Assembly (NCBI GenBank): GCA_009775375.1
Contig: VSPO01000043.1
Location: 1 to 24,504, forward strand
Direction: 5' to 3'
From: Muribaculaceae bacterium
GTDB lineage: Bacteria > Bacteroidota > Bacteroidia > Bacteroidales > Muribaculaceae
DNA length: 24,504 nt
Shown here: positions 1 to 7,566 of the stretch, piece by piece
Numbering within the stretch: position 1 is the stretch's first letter
Layout: each line of letters opens with the position of its first letter
The notes under the pieces: generated by a model
The model's database searches: none
What the model saw: only the letters and a program-made list of their open reading frames with translations
Told to the model about the DNA's origin: nothing
Made by a program: the position numbers and the translations under genes

Positions 1-101
1 TTGTTGGAAATCAATAATATGGATATGTTTTACAGCATAAATTTCTAATTCAGATTTTTAACGAACTATTGTTATCAATAACTTTCAAAAAATCGATTAT
101 C

Positions 102-2102
102 ATGAAAAAAGTGATAGCCGTCATGCTGGCGGCGATAGCAACTCTCCTAAACACTAATCCGGCTGAAGCCCGTCAGTATTGGCATACTGACGACAGCGGA
201 GGAATCACCTGGGCCGTTTCCCCCGGCGACAAGCATTCCGACCATATCGAGATGGCAGGCAAAAAAGTTGCCACTGTTCTCCGTTATGGCGTGGATGGCA
301 ACGGGGCTTTCCATATCAACAAGAGTATGGTGTGGCCGATGCTCCGCACGATTCCCAACAATACCAGCGGATGCGTCATGCGCCGTTTCGATTGGAACCC
401 GCTTGACGCGGTGACGGTCAACGGACGCTCGCTGACGAATGAAAAAGTCAAAGAGATATCCCTCAAAGAAGCTTTGACAGTGGAAAGCGATTTCGACAAC
501 GGCTACTATGGAAGCTGGAAACTTCGCCGCACGTTTTTCCCTTCTACCGATCTTCCGGTATTGCTGGAAAAATATACTCTTGTCAATACCTGCAAGAAAC
601 CTTTGAGAGTGGAAATCCCTGAAGGAGGTTTCGTCGCCACCACTGACCCTGCCAAGGGCGTGGCGGGAGCCTATCGCATTGAGGGGAAGACCCAACGGGG
701 AGGCGTCTTCAATCTCCAGCCGGGGAATTCAGTTTCGTTCGCGGCACAAATAGCCGCTACGGCACCCGGAGAGAAATCCCTGACTCCGGATCCGGATAAA
801 GAGCTGGCTAAACGGGCGGCACTCGTAGACCGCCTAATGTCTACGCTTGTGCTTGAAACCCCCGATACGGTCATCAATAAAATGATGGACTTCGCCAAGG
901 TGCGGGCCTGCGAGAGTATTTATGACACGAAGGGAGGTCCGCTGCATGGCCCCGGTGGAGAGTCTTACTACGCGGCAATCTGGGCAAACGACCAGGCTGA
1001 ATACGTCAATCCATTCTTTCCATTCACCGGCTACGACTACGGCAATGAATCCGCTCTTACATCCTTCCGCCATTTCGCCCGCTTCATGAATCCCGATTAC
1101 AAAACCATACCCAGCTCCATAATCGCGGAGGGCGACGACATCTGGAACGGAGCCGGCGACCGCGGTGACTGCGCGATGATTGCCTACGGTGCGGCTCGGT
1201 ATGCCTTGGCTCGTGCGGACAAGGCAGAGGCGGAGGAATTGTGGCCGCTTATCACGTGGTGTCTGGAATATTGTCGCCGACAGCTCAATGCCGACGGGGT
1301 AGTGGCATCCGATTCCGATGAACTTGAAGGCCGTTTCCCATCCGGCGACGCCAATCTTTGCACCTCCTCCCTTTATTACGACGCCCTTCTCTCAGCCTCG
1401 TATCTTGCGAAGGAGCTTGGCAAGCCCGGAGCTTCCAAATATCAGAAAGAAGCATCCACTCTAAGGAAAAACATCGACAAATATTTCGCGGCCAATGTCG
1501 AGGGATTTGACACCTACGCCTACTATAAAGGCAACGACGTGCTTCGTTCCTGGATTTGCATTCCCCTTACAGTCGGAATCGACGAACAGGCTCCGGGAAC
1601 GATTGACGCTCTTTTCTCTCCCCGACTTTGGACAGAAAACGGCCTGCTGACCCAGGCCGGCGACAAGACATTCTGGGATCGCTCCACTCTGTATGCCTTG
1701 CGTGGAGTCTACGCCGTAGGAGCCACCGACAAGGCCACGGAATACATGAAACGCTATTCAGGCACACGTCTTCTCGGCGAGCACGTGCCATATGCCATCG
1801 AGGCATGGCCCGAGGGAGGGCAGCGTCATCTATCGGCAGAGAGCGGCCTTTACGGTCGAATCGTGACGGAAGGACTGTTCGGCATTCGTCCAACCGGGTT
1901 CAAGTCGTTTACGCTTACGCCCCGTCTTCCTTCCGAATGGAGTCACATGAATCTCCGTCATATCCGCGCTTTCGGCACAGATATGGATATAGAGGTGAAA
2001 CGCACCAACGGCAATAAGCTTCAGGTAGCGGTCATCAACGATGGCAAAAGGCAGAACTATACGATCTCTCCCGACGCTTCGATAAAAGTCAAACTTAAAT
2101 AA
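102..2102 (+). CDS. Exported putative glycosidase, (alpha/alpha)6-barrel type, family unassigned
   Basis: I do not recognise a numbered family. The reading frame is open from a TTG at 69, but the ATG at 102 gives a classic signal peptide (MKKVIAVMLAAIATLL, then an Ala-rich cleavage region), so I use 666 residues. The first 240 or so residues look like a beta-sandwich; the rest is helical with features of six-hairpin glycosidases: an aromatic/acidic motif WANDQAEY (about 294-301), an acidic cluster AEGDDIWNGAGDRGD (about 342-356) that could hold catalytic residues, EAWPEGG (about 567-573), and a C-terminal beta cap beginning EGLFGI..TGF (about 590-600), as seen in GH78/GH95-like proteins. It is probably a periplasmic or secreted glycoside hydrolase and the first visible gene of a four-gene operon, 12 bases before the GH97 gene. 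The enzymatic role is inference from fold-like features and neighbours; substrate unknown. Confidence 0.8.
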   Translation: MKKVIAVMLAAIATLLNTNPAEARQYWHTDDSGGITWAVSPGDKHSDHIEMAGKKVATVLRYGVDGNGAFHINKSMVWPMLRTIPNNTSGCVMRRFDWNPLDAVTVNGRSLTNEKVKEISLKEALTVESDFDNGYYGSWKLRRTFFPSTDLPVLLEKYTLVNTCKKPLRVEIPEGGFVATTDPAKGVAGAYRIEGKTQRGGVFNLQPGNSVSFAAQIAATAPGEKSLTPDPDKELAKRAALVDRLMSTLVLETPDTVINKMMDFAKVRACESIYDTKGGPLHGPGGESYYAAIWANDQAEYVNPFFPFTGYDYGNESALTSFRHFARFMNPDYKTIPSSIIAEGDDIWNGAGDRGDCAMIAYGAARYALARADKAEAEELWPLITWCLEYCRRQLNADGVVASDSDELEGRFPSGDANLCTSSLYYDALLSASYLAKELGKPGASKYQKEASTLRKNIDKYFAANVEGFDTYAYYKGNDVLRSWICIPLTVGIDEQAPGTIDALFSPRLWTENGLLTQAGDKTFWDRSTLYALRGVYAVGATDKATEYMKRYSGTRLLGEHVPYAIEAWPEGGQRHLSAESGLYGRIVTEGLFGIRPTGFKSFTLTPRLPSEWSHMNLRHIRAFGTDMDIEVKRTNGNKLQVAVINDGKRQNYTISPDASIKVKLK

Positions 2103-2114
2103 ACAGACATCATC

Positions 2115-4085
2115 ATGAATTACCTCCCACTTTCAGCATTCCTTCTTTGCTCCCTTTCCCTTGCGGCAGCAAAAAACTATACGGTTGTCTCTCCAGATGG
2201 CAAGCTGAAGACGGAAATATCCGTCGGAGACCATCTTAGCTATTCTGTTGATTTGAATGGCAAGACTGTCATAGCCCCTTCCACATTGTCGATGACCCTT
2301 GCCGACGGCACGGTCTGGGGACAGAATCCCAAAGTCAGCCGATATTCAAAGAGGGCTGTTGATGAAGTCGTCGAATCCCCATTCTACAGGGCAGAATCCA
2401 TCCCCGACAGCTACAACGTGGCCACTCTGGATTTCAAAGGGGGCTGGGGCCTGGAATTCCGTGCATATAACGACGGAATCGCGTATCGCTTCGTGGCGAA
2501 ACAGAAGAAGTCCATAACCGTGGCAGATGAGGAAGTGACGTATGTTTTCCCGACAGACGCCACTGCTTATGTCCCATATGACAGGGGCAGCAAGAATGAT
2601 CCATTCTTCAATTCTTTCGAGAATCAGTATACTAAAACTACTCTTTCGGGAATCAACCGCGACAAGCTTATTTTCCTTCCCATGACGGTGGATCTTGGCG
2701 ATGACGTCAAGGTGACGCTGACGGAATCCGACCTTGAGCAATTCCCCGGACTGTACATGACCGGCACTGGCACGGCCTCCCTGAAAGGCACCCATGCACG
2801 CTATCCCAAGAATTCCGTTCAAGGCGGCCACAACAATCTTCAGATGATCGTGACCGAGCGCGAGGATTTCATCTCCAAGACCGAAGGCAACCGGGGCTTT
2901 CCCTGGCGAGTGGCCATCATAACGGACAATGACAAAGACCTTGCAGCCAGCAATCTGTCGTATCTTCTCGCCTCCCCCTCAAGAGTGGCCAACACGAGTT
3001 GGATAAAGCCCGGCAAAGTGGCATGGGATTGGTGGAACTGCTGGAATCTTACAGGCGTGGATTTCAAGGCCGGAGTCAACAACGACACATATAAGAAATA
3101 TATTGACTTCGCTGCCGACAATGGCATTGAATACGTCATACTCGACGAAGGCTGGGCCGTCAATAAGAAAGCCGACCTTATGCAGGTCGTGCCCGAGATA
3201 GATTTGAAAGAGCTCATCGATTATGCCGGGAAGAAAAACGTAGGCATCGTGCTTTGGGCAGGTTATAAAGCTTTCGAACGAGACATGGAAAACATCTGCC
3301 GCCATTATTCCGACATGGGCGTGATGGGATTCAAGGTGGATTTCATGGACAGGGACGATCAGGAGATGGTGGATTTTGTCCACCGTGCAGCGCAGACATG
3401 CGACAAATACAAGCTTTTCCTCGACCTTCACGGAATGTATAAACCGGCCGGCCTCAACCGCACATATCCCCACATCCTTAACTTCGAGGGAGTCAACGGC
3501 TTGGAGCAGATGAAATGGAGCACAATCGACCTCGACCAAGTGGAATACGACGTGATGATACCTTTCATCCGCCAAGCCGCCGGCCCGATGGACTATACCC
3601 CGGGAGCCATGAACAACGGCACCAAGCATACGTATCATGCCGACTACTACCAGCCGATGAGCCAAGGCACACGTTGCCGTCAGCTTGCCCTCTTCACTGT
3701 CTATGATTCCCCCTTCACCATGCTCAGCGACACTCCGGTCAATTACGACCGCGAGCCTGAATGCCGCGATTTTATATCCTCCGTGCCCACCGTCTGGGAC
3801 GAGACGTTGATTCTTGATGGAAAGATGGGTGATTATATCGTGACGGCGCGTCGTAGCGGCGACGTATGGTATGTGGCCGGACTGACCGACTGGACGCCTC
3901 GTGAACTTGACGTTGACCTGTCGTTCCTTGGGAATAACGACCGTCAGGCAATTATATTTAAGGATGGCGTGAACGCCGCCCGCAATGCAAATGATTACAA
4001 AAAGGAGACGGTCAAGGTCAATGGCAACACCCCGCTAAAAGTTAGTCTTGCCCCGGGTGGAGGTTTCTCGATGGTCATAAAATAA
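2115..4085 (+). CDS. GH97 family glycosidase, retaining type (alpha-galactosidase-like)
   Basis: This 656-residue protein has a signal peptide (about 1-19), a GH97 N-terminal beta-sandwich (about 22-290), a TIM barrel starting near WDWWN (304-308) with YVILDEGW (340-347), and a C-terminal beta domain. GH97 contains inverting glucosidases such as SusB, which use two Glu bases, and retaining enzymes, which use an Asp nucleophile. Here GFKVDFMDRDD carries Asp at 409 and NGLEQMKW carries Glu at 464. The 55-residue spacing equals that of the nucleophile and acid/base I recall for the B. thetaiotaomicron retaining alpha-galactosidase (D415/E470). I therefore predict a retaining enzyme releasing alpha-galactose or, as reported for some GH97 members, beta-L-arabinopyranose, rather than a SusB-like glucosidase. 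It probably acts in the periplasm on oligosaccharides. Operon neighbours lie 12 bases upstream and 17 bases downstream. Family is near certain; substrate is inference. Confidence 0.95.
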   Translation: MNYLPLSAFLLCSLSLAAAKNYTVVSPDGKLKTEISVGDHLSYSVDLNGKTVIAPSTLSMTLADGTVWGQNPKVSRYSKRAVDEVVESPFYRAESIPDSYNVATLDFKGGWGLEFRAYNDGIAYRFVAKQKKSITVADEEVTYVFPTDATAYVPYDRGSKNDPFFNSFENQYTKTTLSGINRDKLIFLPMTVDLGDDVKVTLTESDLEQFPGLYMTGTGTASLKGTHARYPKNSVQGGHNNLQMIVTEREDFISKTEGNRGFPWRVAIITDNDKDLAASNLSYLLASPSRVANTSWIKPGKVAWDWWNCWNLTGVDFKAGVNNDTYKKYIDFAADNGIEYVILDEGWAVNKKADLMQVVPEIDLKELIDYAGKKNVGIVLWAGYKAFERDMENICRHYSDMGVMGFKVDFMDRDDQEMVDFVHRAAQTCDKYKLFLDLHGMYKPAGLNRTYPHILNFEGVNGLEQMKWSTIDLDQVEYDVMIPFIRQAAGPMDYTPGAMNNGTKHTYHADYYQPMSQGTRCRQLALFTVYDSPFTMLSDTPVNYDREPECRDFISSVPTVWDETLILDGKMGDYIVTARRSGDVWYVAGLTDWTPRELDVDLSFLGNNDRQAIIFKDGVNAARNANDYKKETVKVNGNTPLKVSLAPGGGFSMVIK

Positions 4086-4102
4086 TTTTATTTGGCATTG
4101 AT

Positions 4103-5917
4103 ATGAGAAATGGATTATTGATTTTGATGGCGGCGTTGTTCCTCCCGCTGGTCATCGAGGCTCGTCTGAAAACCCCTTGGGGAGAAAACCTCGACAAAAA
4201 CAATGTATGGAACGTCTATCCCCGCCCAACAATGGAACGCCCCGAGTGGATGAACCTCAACGGGGAATGGGACTATGCCATAACTCCACTCAAATCTTCG
4301 CGCCTGCAGTCATTCGACGGAAAGATTCTTGTCCCGTTCCCGGTTGAGTCCCAATTGTCGGGGGTAGAGAGGACTGTCGGCCCGGACAGTGTCCTGTGGT
4401 ATGCCCGCAAATTCCGCATTCCCTCGAAATGGAAAGGCGACGACGTGCTGCTGAATTTCGGTGCTGTCGATTGGAAGGCAGAGGTGTGGATCAACGATGT
4501 GAAAGTCGGAGAGCATACCGGCGGTTATGCCCCTTTCTCTTTCAATATCACGCCTGTCCTTAAGAAAAGCGGAGAGAATACGCTTACAGTTAAAGTGTAT
4601 GATCCATCAGACAGAGGCACACAACCCAGAGGCAAGCAGGTGGCCAAGCCCGGCGGCATTTTCTACACTCCTGTGACAGGAATATGGCAGACGGTCTGGC
4701 TTGAACCGGTGCCGGACTCCTACATATCAAAACTGAAGATTACTCCGGATATCGATTTAAATCAACTCACGGTGGATGTCTCAAGTGAAGGCAAATCTGA
4801 TTTTGAGGCTTTCGAAGTGGTGGTTTCCGATGGAGGAAAGGAGGCGGCAAAAGCAGTTTCCTTGTCAGGAAATCCGGTGCAGGTGAATATGCCGGAGAAT
4901 GTCAAGTTGTGGGATACGGAAACGCCTTTCCTCTATGATTTGACAGTGACGGGAATTAAGAATGGAAAGCCTGTTGACAAGGTGGAGAGCTACGCCGCCA
5001 TGCGCAAAATCTCAATGGGAAGAATGAATGACGGAGTCAACGCAAGCGGGCCGGTCCGTTTTCTCCTCAATAATAAGAAAATCTACCATTTCGGCCCGCT
5101 GGATCAGGGTTGGTGGCCCGATGGCCTTTATGCCGCTCCTTCTTATGAAGCGATGGCCTTTGATATTGATAAGACGAAAGACCTTGGCTTCAATATGATA
5201 CGCAAGCATGTGAAGGTAGAGCCGGAAGCATGGTATGAGTATTGCGACAGAAACGGCATTCTTGTATGGCAGGACATGCCGAGTGGCGGACGTGGACCGG
5301 GTTGGCAGAACCATGATTATTTCAAGGGAGAGGAGAGAATGCGTCCGGAAGATGAAGACCGCCAATACCGCAAGGAATGGAAAGAGATTATAGAATCACT
5401 ATATAATCATCCATCGATTGCGGTTTGGGTGCCGTTTAACGAAGCATGGGGGCAGTATGACACGGTCAATATTGCCAATTGGACAAAATCGCTCGATCCT
5501 ACGCGCCTTGTGAATCCTGCGAGCGGAGGCAATTTTTTTGATTGCGGCGATATTCTTGACATCCACAATTATCCGGCTCCGACAATCTATCTCGCAAGCT
5601 ACGGAAAAGCAAACGTGATTGGAGAATATGGAGGAATCGGCCTTGCCCTCGACGGACATCTTTGGATGCCCGACCGCAATTGGGGATACATACAATTCAA
5701 GACTCCACAAGAAGTGACCGATGAATATCTTAAATATCTCTCCATTCTCGATAAGCTTTCAGATACGCTCTACACCGGGGCTGTCTATACACAGACCACC
5801 GACGTTGAGGGTGAAGTCAACGGCCTGATCACCTACGACCGAAAGAAAGTCAAGGTCGACGAGACAAAAGTGGCTGAGGCCAACAAAGCCTTGATCCGCG
5901 CATATTCCGGCAGATAG
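4103..5917 (+). CDS. GH2 family beta-glycosidase, exported
   Basis: The 604-residue product has an N-terminal hydrophobic signal (about 1-20), a jelly-roll sugar-binding domain (LNGEWDY at about 52-58 through TGIWQTVW at about 192-199), an immunoglobulin-like domain (about 205-310) and a TIM barrel (about 315-600). The barrel has both GH2 catalytic motifs: acid/base Glu447 in PFNEAWGQ and nucleophile Glu508 in IGEYGG. MIRKHVKVEP (365-374) fits the usual GH2 strand carrying the conserved Arg. The length is short for a beta-galactosidase and there is no extra C-terminal domain, so this is a compact three-domain GH2. Activity could be beta-galactosidase, beta-glucuronidase, alpha-L-arabinopyranosidase or other; the sequence alone does not decide. 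It starts 17 bases after the GH97 gene and is followed after 28 bases by the lipoprotein gene, so cotranscription is likely. Confidence 0.94.
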   Translation: MRNGLLILMAALFLPLVIEARLKTPWGENLDKNNVWNVYPRPTMERPEWMNLNGEWDYAITPLKSSRLQSFDGKILVPFPVESQLSGVERTVGPDSVLWYARKFRIPSKWKGDDVLLNFGAVDWKAEVWINDVKVGEHTGGYAPFSFNITPVLKKSGENTLTVKVYDPSDRGTQPRGKQVAKPGGIFYTPVTGIWQTVWLEPVPDSYISKLKITPDIDLNQLTVDVSSEGKSDFEAFEVVVSDGGKEAAKAVSLSGNPVQVNMPENVKLWDTETPFLYDLTVTGIKNGKPVDKVESYAAMRKISMGRMNDGVNASGPVRFLLNNKKIYHFGPLDQGWWPDGLYAAPSYEAMAFDIDKTKDLGFNMIRKHVKVEPEAWYEYCDRNGILVWQDMPSGGRGPGWQNHDYFKGEERMRPEDEDRQYRKEWKEIIESLYNHPSIAVWVPFNEAWGQYDTVNIANWTKSLDPTRLVNPASGGNFFDCGDILDIHNYPAPTIYLASYGKANVIGEYGGIGLALDGHLWMPDRNWGYIQFKTPQEVTDEYLKYLSILDKLSDTLYTGAVYTQTTDVEGEVNGLITYDRKKVKVDETKVAEANKALIRAYSGR

Positions 5918-5945
5918 CAATATAAACTCCAATCTCCTTAAGCCA

Positions 5946-7418
5946 ATGGACTTTAAGACGATAATCCTTATGATGCTTCCGATTCTCGTGTCTGCCTGCG
6001 CGGCAGACACGGAGTCGGGGTCAAAAAAGCTGCCAAGAGAGCAGGTGGCGGTGTTCACGTCTACCGACATCAAGCTGCAGAAAAGCTACGAATGGGCCCG
6101 CAAGACGGCTTTGTCGTATACCCACGATGGCGCAGACCCGGTCGGTCTGTGGTATGATGCCGCGTATCCGAATCGTGAATCCTTCTGTATGCGCAACGTG
6201 GCCCACCAATCGGTGGGGGCGCAAATACTCGGCCTTACGCCTCACAATAAAAACATGTTCAGCCGCCTTGTAGAGAATATAAGCGAGGGAAAGGATTGGT
6301 GTGGCTATTGGGAAATAAACCGCTATAATAAGCCTACCCCTGCCGACTACTCCAACGACCGTGAGTTCTGGTACAACCTCGGGGCAAACTTCGACGTGCT
6401 ACAGGCGTGCCTGAAAATGTATCGTTGGACAGGGGATGAGGATTATGTGTCCGACCGACGGTTTGCCGATTATTATGGCAAGAGCATAAATGAATACGTA
6501 AAAAGGTGGTGCCTTTCTCCTGAAGATATAATGTCGAGAAGCCCGTATATGAACTACGGCAGGAATTTCGACCTCAACAACAAATTCCATACGTGCAGGG
6601 GAATTCCGTCGTATGAAGAGGAGATTCCGGATATCGCTGTGGGCGTTGATTTGATTGCGGCTCTCTATGCCGGATTCAAGTCTGCCGGGGAATTTGCAGG
6701 GGCGACAGGCAACGATTCAATAGCCGGACATACCGAAAATCTGGCAGCCGGCTATAGGCAGCTGCTTGAGGAGAAATGGTGGGATGCCGGCAAATCCTGT
6801 TATCATTCACATATGCTGAGCGATGGAAAGATGGAATCCGGAAACGTATACCCATATGTGTTATGGTTTGGCGCTACCGACGATGAACGGCGCCAAAAGC
6901 AAATCCTCTCTGATATCCGCGACAGGGAATGGACCGTGGAATATCTGACCTATTTCCCGGCCTTGTTTTATCATCATGGTTATATCTCAGAGGCCTATGA
7001 CTATCTTACTATATTGCCTACTAATTCGAGCTCTCATTATCCGGAAGTGTCTTTCGGGATAATCGAGGGGTGTGTTTGTGGGGCCATGGGTTTCAATCCC
7101 GACTATAAGTCAAGGCGTGTGGCTACGGCTCATAAATGCTTGGATGACTCCACAATATCGGAAATAAGGAATGTCAGGGTATTCGACGGATATATGAGTG
7201 TGCTTCATTCAGGCATTGAGTCTACTGAGTTGTCCAACGATACATCTGTCGACGTGGAATGGGAAGCCGCTTTCAAAGGAGACTATGCATATATTGAATC
7301 CGGAGGGTCTCTTTATCCGGCCGAAACTCATACTGATTTGAAAGGTAACGTGTTTTCAAAAGCTCTTATCCCCGTGGCTGCTAATGCCAAGGTCCGTGCG
7401 GAAGTCGTCAGAATATGA
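5946..7418 (+). CDS. Lipoprotein with helical-barrel glycosidase-like domain, function unknown
   Basis: The N-terminus (MDFKTIILMMLPILVSAC) ends in a lipobox, LVSAC, with Cys18 as the probable lipidated residue, so the protein should be membrane-anchored, perhaps at the outer membrane. The rest of the 490 residues is rich in aromatic and acidic residues on predicted helices, as in (alpha/alpha)6 toroids: ESFCMRNVAHQSVGA (about 78-92), WCGYWEINRYN (about 118-128), DREFWYNLGANFDVL (about 138-152) and a late LPTNSSSHYPEVSFG segment, with a beta-rich tail after about 400. I recognise it as a type seen in Bacteroidales carbohydrate loci but know no characterised activity or family number. It is the last gene of the glycosidase operon, 28 bases after the GH2 gene. 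An exo- or endo-acting glycoside hydrolase or lyase is plausible. Catalytic residues cannot be assigned by eye. Confidence 0.8.
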   Translation: MDFKTIILMMLPILVSACAADTESGSKKLPREQVAVFTSTDIKLQKSYEWARKTALSYTHDGADPVGLWYDAAYPNRESFCMRNVAHQSVGAQILGLTPHNKNMFSRLVENISEGKDWCGYWEINRYNKPTPADYSNDREFWYNLGANFDVLQACLKMYRWTGDEDYVSDRRFADYYGKSINEYVKRWCLSPEDIMSRSPYMNYGRNFDLNNKFHTCRGIPSYEEEIPDIAVGVDLIAALYAGFKSAGEFAGATGNDSIAGHTENLAAGYRQLLEEKWWDAGKSCYHSHMLSDGKMESGNVYPYVLWFGATDDERRQKQILSDIRDREWTVEYLTYFPALFYHHGYISEAYDYLTILPTNSSSHYPEVSFGIIEGCVCGAMGFNPDYKSRRVATAHKCLDDSTISEIRNVRVFDGYMSVLHSGIESTELSNDTSVDVEWEAAFKGDYAYIESGGSLYPAETHTDLKGNVFSKALIPVAANAKVRAEVVRI

Positions 7419-7435
7419 TAAAAATTGGTGGAGTT

Positions 7436-7468
7436 TTTGTTGGATTTATAAAAAAATTACTACATTTG
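7436..7468 (+). promoter_or_regulatory. Bacteroidales-type promoter for the hybrid regulator gene
   Basis: A TACATTTG element (7461-7468) matches the Bacteroidetes -7 consensus TAnnTTTG. A TTTG lies at 7436-7439, 21 bases upstream, which fits the -33 element and spacing. The implied transcription start is near 7475, giving a leader of about 90 bases before the ATG at 7567. It suggests the regulator gene is transcribed separately from the four-gene operon ending at 7418. Confidence 0.65.
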
Positions 7469-7566
7469 CAGTGTAGAAAAGTTGCACTTCTTTATTGGCG
7501 CTTCCAAGGCATCGATAAAAGGCTGACACCTTCACGATTTCACTGTTCCTCCTCCCTAATACTGAT

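Noticed and set aside
38..86. TAAATTTC and TAACTTTC as -7 promoter elements for the first operon
   Set aside because: Each misses the final G of TAnnTTTG and lacks a TTTG or TTG at the right distance; the operon may begin outside the window.
147..695. 182-residue open frame on the - strand inside the first glycosidase gene
   Set aside because: It is antisense to a well-supported exported enzyme, has no family motifs and no promoter, and its composition fits a frame shadow.
2979..3665. 228-residue open frame antisense to the GH97 gene
   Set aside because: It covers the catalytic part of a clear GH97 enzyme on the other strand and has no motif of its own.
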